Of a stretch of DNA of 7,611 nt, positions 1 to 5,993 are shown one piece after another. The position numbers and the translations under genes are program-made. How positions within the stretch are numbered: position 1 is the stretch's first letter; every line of letters starts with the position of its first letter. Source of the DNA: Oscillospiraceae bacterium (lineage in GTDB: Bacteria > Bacillota > Clostridia > Oscillospirales > Acutalibacteraceae); assembly GCA_902782805.1 (NCBI GenBank), contig CACZON010000112.1, forward strand, positions 1 to 7,611, read 5' to 3'. The notes under the pieces were generated by a model. It made no database searches, was not told the origin of the DNA, and saw only the letters and a list, made by a program, of their open reading frames with translations.

Positions 1-1371
1 CTTGCCGGTCTGTTTGATGATATGGTGCGAATAGTTCTGCTTGTTGATCGTAACGGCAACGCGGTTGGGCGTATTCGTCACCTGCGAAACGGTGTTGACG
101 ATCAGACCGTTATCCTTGGTTCCGTCGTTCGAGGTGACGACGTAGAGGCCGTAGCCGATGTTGAAGAGCGCCGTGAGATCGTTTTTGTCGGCGGTTTCAT
201 CGTGCTGCGCAAGATAATCGCGGCAGAGCTCGCTTGCAAGCGCTTCGATCTGTTCGGCGTTTTCGGCGTTCATTGCAGATTTGATCTTTACGACCGGCTC
301 GACGAAGGTGAGGTTTTTCGAGCCTTCCAGAAGCGCGCGCATCGTTTTTGCGGCCTGCGGCGCCCAAGAGCCGTTTTCGATCAGCGCGACCGTCCGGTTC
401 TGATAGCCGCGCTCGGTAAGATGTTCGATAAAGGTGCGCATAAAGGGGAAGATATCGGCGTTGTAGGTGGTAGTAGCGAGGACGAGCCTGCCGTAACGGA
501 ACGCGTCTTCTACCGCTTCCGCCAGATCCTCGCGCGCAAGGTCGGTAACGACGACCTTCGGGCAGCCCTTCGCCGAAAGTTTTTCCGCAAGCAGATCGAC
601 GGCTTTTTTCGTATTGCCGTAAACGGAGGTATAGGCGATCATGATGCCTTCGCTCTCGACGCCGTAGCTCGACCAGGTATTGTAAAGAGAGAGATAATGG
701 CCGAGGTCCTCTTTGAGAACCGGTCCGTGGAGCGGGCAGATCGTTTTGATCTCGAGCGAAGCGGCTTTTTTCAGAACGTTCTGAACCTGCGCGCCGTATT
801 TGCCGACGATGCCGAAATAATAGCGCCGCGCTTCGCAGTCCCATTCCTCCTCGACGTCGAGCGCGCCGAATTTCCCGAAACCGTCCGCCGAGAAAAGAAC
901 CTTGTCGGCAGCGTCGTAGGTCATCAGCACTTCGGGCCAGTGAACCATCGGCGCGGCGACGAACGAGAGCGTATGGCGGCCGAGTTCGAGCGTCGAGCCT
1001 TCGGCGACGACGATCTTGCGGTCCTCAAAATCGGTTCCGAAGAAATTCTGCATCATCGTAAACGCTTTTGCGCTCGAGACGATCTTCGCCTCGGGATAAT
1101 TGTTCATGAAACTGACGATATTGGCGGAATGATCCGGCTCCATATGCTGAACGACCAGATAATCCGGCTTCCTTGCGCCGAGGGCTTCTGCCACGTTGTC
1201 AAGCCATTCGTGGGTGAATTTCCGGTCGACGGTATCCATCACGGCGGTCTTCTGATCGAGAATTACGTAGGAATTGTAGGCCATTCCGTTCGGGACGATG
1301 TACTGCCCCTCAAAGAGATCGATCTGATGATCGTTGACGCCGACGTAGCGGATGTCGTTTGTAATCTGCAT
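1..1371 (-). CDS. FprA-type flavodiiron protein with C-terminal flavin-reductase (Hrb-like) domain, partial at left edge
   Basis: Cytoplasmic flavodiiron protein, a family that reduces O2 to water and/or NO to N2O in anaerobes. Reading the minus strand from the ATG at 1371 gives 457 open codons with no stop before the window edge. Residues 1-240 are a metallo-beta-lactamase-like diiron domain with a complete ligand set: H76, E78, D80 (motif HMEPDH), H144 (VHWPE), D163 (SADGFG) and H215 (PLHGP). Residues 243-390 are a flavodoxin domain whose FMN phosphate loop is TSVYGNT (248-254). From about residue 397 (ALFNIGYGLYVVTS, then VNTVSQVTNTPNRVAV) begins a flavin-reductase-like split-barrel domain, of which about 60 residues are visible. 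Moorella thermoacetica encodes this reductase domain plus rubredoxin as a separate protein, Hrb; a rubredoxin domain may follow beyond the edge, but that is inference. The start is supported by GGAGG (1380-1384) 8 nt upstream. Family assignment is very secure; the choice between O2 and NO as substrate is not. Confidence 0.95.
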   Translation of the reverse strand, partial: MQITNDIRYVGVNDHQIDLFEGQYIVPNGMAYNSYVILDQKTAVMDTVDRKFTHEWLDNVAEALGARKPDYLVVQHMEPDHSANIVSFMNNYPEAKIVSSAKAFTMMQNFFGTDFEDRKIVVAEGSTLELGRHTLSFVAAPMVHWPEVLMTYDAADKVLFSADGFGKFGALDVEEEWDCEARRYYFGIVGKYGAQVQNVLKKAASLEIKTICPLHGPVLKEDLGHYLSLYNTWSSYGVESEGIMIAYTSVYGNTKKAVDLLAEKLSAKGCPKVVVTDLAREDLAEAVEDAFRYGRLVLATTTYNADIFPFMRTFIEHLTERGYQNRTVALIENGSWAPQAAKTMRALLEGSKNLTFVEPVVKIKSAMNAENAEQIEALASELCRDYLAQHDETADKNDLTALFNIGYGLYVVTSNDGTKDNGLIVNTVSQVTNTPNRVAVTINKQNYSHHIIKQTGK

Positions 1372-1422
1372 TGAAAAATCCTCCTGTATGTTCAGTCTGA
1401 GGTGTTCGGTCCTGTAATTTTC

Positions 1423-1451
1423 AGCATACCATAATCCGCTTCGTATTGCAA
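1423..1451 (-). promoter_or_regulatory. Predicted sigma-A promoter of the flavodiiron gene
   Basis: On the minus strand, TTGCAA (1446-1451) and TATGCT (1423-1428) are separated by 17 nt. TG one base before the -10 box makes it an extended -10. Transcription would start near 1416, leaving a leader of about 45 nt before the ATG at 1371. The hexamers each match consensus at 4 of 6 positions, so the call rests on spacing, the TGN extension and position. Confidence 0.55.
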
Positions 1452-1524
1452 TCGGTTTTCAAAATTCCGGAGGCGGCACGCCGGACGTTTTCGGCGGTTT
1501 TTCGGGACGCGTTTTTCTTTTTCC

Positions 1525-1553
1525 TTTACTTTTGAAGGGAGATCGGATATAAT
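1525..1553 (+). promoter_or_regulatory. Predicted sigma-A promoter of prfB
   Basis: TTTACT (1525-1530) and a perfect TATAAT (1548-1553) are separated by exactly 17 nt. Transcription should start near 1560, about 34 nt before the prfB ATG at 1594. An AT-rich inverted repeat (1549-1570) overlaps the -10 box and the probable start point. This is the best promoter in the window and may drive prfB and possibly the genes behind it. Confidence 0.75.
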
Positions 1554-1570
1554 ATAAACTGTAATATTAT
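1549..1570. repeat. AT-rich 7-bp inverted repeat over the prfB -10 and transcription start
   Basis: ATAATAT (1549-1555) and its exact reverse complement ATATTAT (1564-1570) are separated by 8 nt. The dyad begins inside the TATAAT box and spans the predicted +1, a placement typical of repressor operators. The half-sites resemble the ATAAT/ATTAT cores of Fur/PerR-type boxes, but the spacing differs from those consensus sites. AT-rich promoter DNA makes short dyads easy to find by chance, so an operator role is only a suggestion. Confidence 0.35.
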
Positions 1571-1593
1571 GCGAGCGAAAGGCTACGATTGAT

Positions 1594-2733
1594 ATGCTGC
1601 AATACGAAGAATTACGTCAAAAACTCCTTTCCGAGGAGGACAGCCTGAAAGATCTTTACCACGCCATCGGGATCGATCAGATCCGCGAGGAAATTCCGAA
1701 GCTCGAAGCCCAGGCGGCCGAGCCGGAATTCTGGAACGATATGGCCAATTCGCAGAAGATCCTCCAGCGAACGAGCATGCTCAAAGGGAAAGTCGATTCC
1801 TACGAACGCCTCCATTCCCGGTTCGACGACGCGCTGACGCTGATCGAAATGGGCGACGAGGCGGAAGACCTCTCGGTTTACGACGAAGCGAAGGAAGAAG
1901 TGAATGAAATCCTGGCTTTGCTCGAGCAGATGCGTCTGATGACGCTTTTGACCGGAGAATATGATGCGAAAAACGCGATCCTGACCTTCCATGCCGGATC
2001 CGGCGGAACGGAGGCGCAGGACTGGGCCGAAATGCTCTACCGGATGTATAACCGCTGGGCGGAGCGCCACGGCTTTAAGGTAACGGTACTCGATTATCTC
2101 GACGGCGAAGAAGCCGGCCTCAAAAGCGCTTCGATCCTGATCGAAGGAGAAAACGCCTACGGCTTTTTAAAGAGCGAAGCCGGCGTCCACCGCCTTGTGC
2201 GCGTATCGCCGTTTGACGCCGCAGGAAGGCGCCATACCTCCTTCTCGTCGCTCGAGGTCATGCCCGAAATCGACGAAGATACGAGCGTTCAGATCAGCCC
2301 CGACGAGATCAAAATGGAAGTTTACCGCGCGAGCGGCGCCGGCGGCCAGAAGGTCAACAAAACTTCTTCGGCGGTCCGGCTGATCCATATTCCTACTGGG
2401 ATCGTCGTTGCCTGCCAGGTCGAACGCAGCCAGTATCAGAACCGCGATATGGCGATGCGGATGCTGATCTCGAAGCTCGTTGAGATCAAGGAGCGCGAGC
2501 ACCTCGAAAAGATTTCGGATATCAAGGGCGAGCAGAAGGAGATCACCTGGGGCAGCCAGATCCGCTCCTACGTATTTATGCCCTATACGCTCGTCAAGGA
2601 CCACAGAACCGGATTTGAAACGGGAAATATCGGCGCGGTGATGGACGGCGAGCTCGACGGATTCATCAACGCGTACCTCAAAGCCCAGAGCGTCGGCGCC
2701 CTGCAGGGAGAGCCGGCGGATGATTTTGAATAA
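1594..2733 (+). CDS. prfB: Peptide chain release factor 2 (RF2)
   Basis: Class I release factor that reads UAA and UGA in the ribosomal A site and triggers hydrolysis of peptidyl-tRNA. The 379-residue protein has the N-terminal helical domain (about 1-110), the anticodon-like SPF tripeptide at 205-207 (RVSPFDAAGRRHTSFSS), which specifies RF2 rather than RF1, and the catalytic GGQ at 250-252 within SGAGGQKVNKTSSAV. GWGSQIRSYV-type residues (WGSQIRSYVF) and LDGFINAYLK close the conserved core. A short acidic tail (ending PADDFE) makes it slightly longer than the 365-residue E. coli protein. It is encoded in one uninterrupted frame: the in-frame UGA and CUU slippery codon that control RF2 in many bacteria are absent. 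The gene ends in TAA. The RBS before ATG 1594 is weak (GAAAGG, 1577-1582, 11 nt upstream). The next gene starts 41 nt downstream with no convincing terminator between. Confidence 0.97.
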   Translation: MLQYEELRQKLLSEEDSLKDLYHAIGIDQIREEIPKLEAQAAEPEFWNDMANSQKILQRTSMLKGKVDSYERLHSRFDDALTLIEMGDEAEDLSVYDEAKEEVNEILALLEQMRLMTLLTGEYDAKNAILTFHAGSGGTEAQDWAEMLYRMYNRWAERHGFKVTVLDYLDGEEAGLKSASILIEGENAYGFLKSEAGVHRLVRVSPFDAAGRRHTSFSSLEVMPEIDEDTSVQISPDEIKMEVYRASGAGGQKVNKTSSAVRLIHIPTGIVVACQVERSQYQNRDMAMRMLISKLVEIKEREHLEKISDIKGEQKEITWGSQIRSYVFMPYTLVKDHRTGFETGNIGAVMDGELDGFINAYLKAQSVGALQGEPADDFE

Positions 2734-2774
2734 CCGTGCAGTTTCTGTTTTAGAAGAAAACGGAAGGTGAGACT

Positions 2775-3494
2775 ATGGAAAGCTCTTCGATCAATCATGC
2801 GAGGATTATCGTTGCGGACGACAGCTCCGAGATCCGCGAGGTCGTTCGGCTGATGCTTGAAAACGAAGGTTACGAAGTCTTTGAAGCACAGGACGGCGAC
2901 AGCACGATCCGGATCCTGAAGGAAGAAAAGAATATCGACCTGGTCGTCCTGGATATCATGATGCCGAAAAAAGACGGGATCGAAACCTGCGAAGAAATCC
3001 GCACCTTTTCTAACGTCCCCGTATTGTTCCTGACGGCGAAATCGAGCGACGCCGATAAAATCGCGGCCTACCAGAGCGGGTGCGACAGCTTCCTTACAAA
3101 ACCTTTTACCAAGGACGAGCTGCTTCTGCGCATTCGGTCCCATCTGCGCCGCTACCGCGTCTACAAGGGAAAAGAAGAATCCGTACCCGAGAACCAGAAG
3201 ATCACGATCGACGATATCGAGATCGATCTCATTCACCGGAGCGTCACGAAATCGGGTGAAGCGGTCGCGCTTACGGATAAGGAGTTTTCGATCCTCCATT
3301 TTCTCGGCAGCCGCCGCGGAGAGATCTTCTCGCAGCAGCAGATCTACGAAAATGTCTGGAAAGAACAATATCTGCCCGCTTCCAACAATACGATCATGGT
3401 TCATATCCTCAATCTGAGGAAAAAGCTGGAAGAGGATCCGAATAATCCGAAGCTGATCTGTACGGTCTGGGGAAAGGGGTATCGGATTGTCTGA
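2775..3494 (+). CDS. OmpR-family two-component response regulator
   Basis: Cytoplasmic DNA-binding response regulator, 239 residues, the usual length for the OmpR/PhoB/VanR class. The receiver domain (about 9-125) has the acidic pocket D15-D16, phosphoacceptor D60 (LVVLDIMMPKKDG), the switch threonine T87 (LFLTAK) and the conserved lysine K109 (LTKPF). After a linker, residues about 141-239 form a winged-helix DNA-binding domain with the family signatures LTDKEFSILHFL, SQQQIYENVW and NTIMVHILNLRKKLE, ending at WGKGYRIV. The ATG follows a good ribosome binding site (GGAAGGTGA, 2762-2770). The gene overlaps the downstream kinase by 8 nt, so the two are almost certainly translated together and form a cognate pair. 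No convincing promoter lies in the 41-nt gap after prfB; transcription may come from the prfB promoter or from one hidden in the prfB 3' end. Target genes cannot be read from the protein; autoregulation and control of the adjacent ATP-grasp gene are inferences. Confidence 0.95.
   Translation: MESSSINHARIIVADDSSEIREVVRLMLENEGYEVFEAQDGDSTIRILKEEKNIDLVVLDIMMPKKDGIETCEEIRTFSNVPVLFLTAKSSDADKIAAYQSGCDSFLTKPFTKDELLLRIRSHLRRYRVYKGKEESVPENQKITIDDIEIDLIHRSVTKSGEAVALTDKEFSILHFLGSRRGEIFSQQQIYENVWKEQYLPASNNTIMVHILNLRKKLEEDPNNPKLICTVWGKGYRIV
3473..3479 (+). promoter_or_regulatory. Ribosome binding site fixing the TTG start of the sensor kinase
   Basis: AAAGGGG lies 7 nt before TTG 3487, inside the last codons of the regulator gene. 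No ATG or GTG follows early in this frame, and the membrane-anchor sequence begins about 12 codons later, so TTG 3487 is the best start. Confidence 0.7.
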
Positions 3495-4788
3495 CAAACG
3501 AAATTACGTTTCCCAGAAGCGAAAGCTCATTATTTCGCTGGCTGCTTCGTTTCTGGCCGGCGTGCTGATCTATCTGCTGGTTTCGAACGTCTCCATCGGG
3601 ATCTTTGACCACAAATGGAACGATCCGGAATGGAGACACAACCGCAACGCTTCCTTTATTGACAATCTTCAAAGCTATCTTTCCGAAAGAAACGCGTCGA
3701 TTGAAGACCGTGAAACGATGATGTCCTGGCGCGAACAGCATTCCTCCATTATTCTGTCCGTTCAGAAAGACGGAAAAGTCGTATTCGGGACGGATCCCGA
3801 AATCAGTGCGCTTTCGGAGTTTTCCAACGGAGCTGCGGAAAAATATCCGCTCCGGTTTTCCGATTCGGAAGCGGACGTCTATCTTCTGGACAGAACCGAC
3901 GTGAACTGGCGCCGGGGCCTCAACGCCTTGGCTTTGCTGATGGGATTTCTCGTGTTCGCATTTTCCTTCTGGCTGCTGATCCGCCGCAACGTTCAGAGGG
4001 TCGTAAATCTGTCCGCCGAGGTCAACCGGATCAAGACGAAAGACATTGAATCGGAGCTCACCCTGACCGGCAACGACGAGATCACCGAGCTGGCCCACAA
4101 TATTGAGGAGATGCGTAATTCGCTGATCGAAAAATACGCCGATGAAAAGCGCGCCTGGGAAGCGAACAACGAGCTGATCGCCGCGGTTTCCCACGATATT
4201 CGAACGCCGCTTACAGCGCTGATCGGTTATCTTGATCTATTGAAAGAGGGCAGCGGCATTTCCGGCGAGGACAACGAACGCTACCTTGAAAACAGCTATT
4301 TGAAGGCGATGCAGCTCAAGGATCTGACGGACCGGCTGTTCCAGTATTTCCTTGTATACAGCGGCCGGATCCAGATCCAAAATAAGGAATACGACGCGGT
4401 AATGCTGCTGGATCAGATCGTCGGCGAGCATATGGCGTACCTCGAGGGTTTCGGTTATCGGTTTGAGCTTCAGGAGTTCGAGCGCAGCGGAACGATCTCC
4501 ATCGATATGGCGTATCTGATGCGCGTATTCGACAATATCTTTTCCAACATCGAAAAATACGCGGACCGCAGAGAGCCGATCTTCATTTCCCGCGAAATAT
4601 CCGACGGTACGCTGATCATCGGGTTCCGCAATAAAATCTGCCGCACGAAAACCGGCGGAGAAAGCACGAAGATCGGGCTGCGTACCTGTGAAACGATCAT
4701 GAAGCTCCTTTCGGGCGAATTCCAGTACGAAACGGACGAAGAGCGCTTTACGGCGACCGTAAAGCTGCCGATCAGAACGGAGGAATAA
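3487..4788 (+). CDS. Membrane sensor histidine kinase of the two-component system
   Basis: Inner-membrane sensor kinase, 433 residues, starting at TTG and overlapping the regulator by 8 nt. TM1 is at about 13-36 (LIISLAASFLAGVLIYLLVS) and TM2 at about 144-166. Between them is an extracytoplasmic sensor region of about 100 residues (41-142) without cysteine and without a domain I recognise. A HAMP-like linker (167-220; NDEITELAHNIEEMRNSL) leads to the dimerisation helix with phospho-acceptor H236 (AAVSHDIRTPLTALIGYLDLL). The ATPase domain keeps an N-box (N350, N354; RVFDNIFSNIEKYAD) and a late G-box (STKIGLRTC, G397), but the usual DxGxG and F-box stretch is replaced by a short degenerate segment (FRNKICRTKTGGES). 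Such shortened lids ending in IGLKTC occur in Firmicutes kinases, so activity is still likely. The ATP-grasp gene begins 2 nt after the stop. The signal is unknown; envelope sensing is inferred from topology and context. Confidence 0.93.
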   Translation: MSDKRNYVSQKRKLIISLAASFLAGVLIYLLVSNVSIGIFDHKWNDPEWRHNRNASFIDNLQSYLSERNASIEDRETMMSWREQHSSIILSVQKDGKVVFGTDPEISALSEFSNGAAEKYPLRFSDSEADVYLLDRTDVNWRRGLNALALLMGFLVFAFSFWLLIRRNVQRVVNLSAEVNRIKTKDIESELTLTGNDEITELAHNIEEMRNSLIEKYADEKRAWEANNELIAAVSHDIRTPLTALIGYLDLLKEGSGISGEDNERYLENSYLKAMQLKDLTDRLFQYFLVYSGRIQIQNKEYDAVMLLDQIVGEHMAYLEGFGYRFELQEFERSGTISIDMAYLMRVFDNIFSNIEKYADRREPIFISREISDGTLIIGFRNKICRTKTGGESTKIGLRTCETIMKLLSGEFQYETDEERFTATVKLPIRTEE

Positions 4789-4790
4789 AT

Positions 4791-5798
4791 ATGGGAAAAA
4801 TCGCAACGTTTTTCCGCCGGGTGGCGTCGGGAAGTTTTAAACGCTTTTTCAGGAATCTGAATCAGGTCCACAAGGAATCCGGAAAATCGAGGTTCGTGCT
4901 CTTTTTCGATATGGTTTACAGCATGTTCCGCTACGGGGTCGGCTATCTCGATTATATGACCTTCGGCTTTGCCTATATCGGGAAAGACAAGCGAAAAACG
5001 TTCATCACGATGGACGACAATATCGAGCTGGTTCACCGTCTCAACAACCGCGATTTTTATTATGTCTTCGATGATAAGCTCGCCTTCGACAAGCGTTTTG
5101 AGAAATACCTCAGGCGTGATTTCTGCGATCTCAACGACGGGTTTGAAGCCTTCGAAGCGTTCCTTTCCGGAAAAGACGTCTTTTTCGGGAAGCAGCCGCT
5201 TTCGTTCGGCGGTCTCGGCGTCGAAAAATTCCACCTTTCCGAGCATCCGGATCATCAAAAGCTCTATGAGGAGCTGATCGAAAAGAAGATGTTTCTCGCG
5301 GAGGAGGCGATCGTACAGCATCCCACGATGAACGAGCTCTGCGACCGGTCGATCAATACGGTCCGAATCGTAACGATCCTCAACGACAACAACGAAGCGA
5401 AATTCATCTACGCGCTGATCCGCGTCGGCAACGGGAAGAACGACGTCGACAACATCACGAGCGGGGGAATGTATACGCTGCTCGATCCCGACGGGACGAT
5501 CTCTCATCCGCTGTTCTGCGATAAAACGGTCACCTACTACGAGGTCCATCCGAACAACGGAAAGGTCTTCAAGGGCTTTAAGGTCCCGTATTTTGAGGAA
5601 GCGGTCGCGATGTGCAAAGAAGCCGCGTTTGTGGAGCCGAATATGAGATACGTCGGCTGGGACGTCGGCATCACGCCGGACGGACCGGTTTTCGTGGAAG
5701 GCAACAACCTGCCCGGCTACGATATGGGCCAGAACCACCGTTTCCACGACGACGGCTGCGGCATGAAGGCGATTTTCGAAGAAGCGATCAAAGGATAA
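4791..5798 (+). CDS. ATP-grasp family protein, sugar-transfer-associated type
   Basis: Probable ATP-dependent ligase of the ATP-grasp superfamily, 335 residues, matching the pattern of the 'sugar-transfer associated ATP-grasp' family (ATPgrasp_ST). ATP-grasp enzymes usually activate a carboxylate as acyl phosphate and join it to an amine or similar nucleophile; substrates of this subfamily are not established. The N-terminal 60 residues are basic and aromatic (FRYGVGYLDYMTFGF), followed by the family-typical RKTFIT and RLNNRDFYYVFDDKLAF. Candidate active-site residues are K134 (FFGKQP), the hinge E171-E172 (LAEEAIVQHP), R187 and R192 (DRSINTVRIV), and probable Mg ligands D291 (VGWDVGI), E303 and N305 (VFVEGNN). 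There is no signal peptide, so it is cytoplasmic or peripheral to the membrane. It starts 2 nt after the kinase stop with RBS GGAGGAA (4779-4785), so it is co-translated with the two-component pair. Relatives are usually found in polysaccharide clusters; here no glycosyltransferase is nearby. It ends just before a strong terminator. Confidence 0.85.
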   Translation: MGKIATFFRRVASGSFKRFFRNLNQVHKESGKSRFVLFFDMVYSMFRYGVGYLDYMTFGFAYIGKDKRKTFITMDDNIELVHRLNNRDFYYVFDDKLAFDKRFEKYLRRDFCDLNDGFEAFEAFLSGKDVFFGKQPLSFGGLGVEKFHLSEHPDHQKLYEELIEKKMFLAEEAIVQHPTMNELCDRSINTVRIVTILNDNNEAKFIYALIRVGNGKNDVDNITSGGMYTLLDPDGTISHPLFCDKTVTYYEVHPNNGKVFKGFKVPYFEEAVAMCKEAAFVEPNMRYVGWDVGITPDGPVFVEGNNLPGYDMGQNHRFHDDGCGMKAIFEEAIKG

Positions 5799-5814
5799 AT
5801 TCCGGCAGACGGCA

Positions 5815-5853
5815 GGGAGGCGCTCCCCGGGGAAGCGGCCTCCCTCGTTTTTT
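5815..5853 (+). terminator. Rho-independent terminator of the regulator-kinase-ATP-grasp operon (repeat copy 1)
   Basis: GGGAGGC (5815-5821) pairs with GCCTCCC (5838-5844), and an inner helix (GCT...AGC and CC/GG) stacks on it, with one C-A mismatch and one unpaired G. TCG and six T follow. It lies 17 nt after the ATP-grasp stop. It matches the terminator at 6686-6724 at 36 of 39 positions. Confidence 0.93.
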
Positions 5854-5913
5854 CGTCAAAAAGCGAAAAAGGCCACAGATCCCGGCTTTATTGTGCGCGC
5901 AAGAGATTTTTGC

Positions 5914-5942
5914 GTGACTTTTTGATCCTCGGGGCGTATCAT
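5914..5942 (+). promoter_or_regulatory. Predicted promoter of the XRE/membrane gene
   Basis: GTGACT (5914-5919) and TATCAT (5937-5942) are spaced by 17 nt, matching consensus at 4 of 6 and 5 of 6. Transcription would begin near 5949, giving a leader of about 45 nt before ATG 5994. It lies after the terminator, making the downstream gene an independent unit. It overlaps an upstream in-frame ATG at 5910, which argues against that start. Confidence 0.5.
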
Positions 5943-5977
5943 TTAGAAAGAGAAATCATCAATTTTGCAGCCGTTTC

Positions 5978-5986
5978 GGAGAGGAA
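5978..5986 (+). promoter_or_regulatory. Ribosome binding site fixing the start of the XRE/membrane gene
   Basis: GGAGAGGAA lies 7 nt before ATG 5994. The alternative upstream ATG at 5910 has no such site, and it would add 28 residues unlike the HTH family before a domain that normally begins within a few residues of the start. Confidence 0.75.
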
Positions 5987-5993
5987 CCGTGTT

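Noticed and set aside
22..1374. Long plus-strand open frame opposite the flavodiiron gene
   Set aside because: The minus strand encodes a complete set of diiron ligands, an FMN loop, a good start and a ribosome binding site. The plus frame reads as a low-complexity Arg/Asp/Val-rich product with no recognisable domain, a typical antisense shadow.
1465..1500. GC-rich hairpin-like stretch followed by T residues in the divergent intergenic region
   Set aside because: No gene ends here; both flanking genes point away, pairing is short and ambiguous, and a terminator would have nothing to terminate.
1569..1592. Seven-codon upstream frame (MRAKGYD) ending in TGA one base before the prfB ATG, a possible RF2-sensing leader
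   Set aside because: It would start about 9 nt after the predicted transcription start with no ribosome binding site. Stalling at its TGA when RF2 is scarce would lower prfB expression, the opposite of useful feedback.
1654..1659. CTTTAC near the start of prfB as a remnant of the CTT-TGA frameshift site
   Set aside because: It is read in frame as Leu-Tyr, is 12 nt rather than 3 nt from the nearest purine-rich stretch, and does not align with the Leu-Asp position of the frameshift in other RF2 proteins.
2734..2774. Weak hairpin between prfB and the response regulator as a terminator
   Set aside because: The stem is only four or five A/T-rich pairs and lacks a T-tract, so it was not called as a terminator.
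4470..5747. Long minus-strand open frame across the kinase end and ATP-grasp gene
   Set aside because: It spans two recognisable plus-strand genes and their junction and resembles no family; it is antisense shadow produced by codon bias.
5910..5993. Extended N-terminus for the XRE protein from ATG 5910
   Set aside because: No ribosome binding site, overlaps the predicted promoter, and the HTH domain normally begins right after the start, as it does from ATG 5994.
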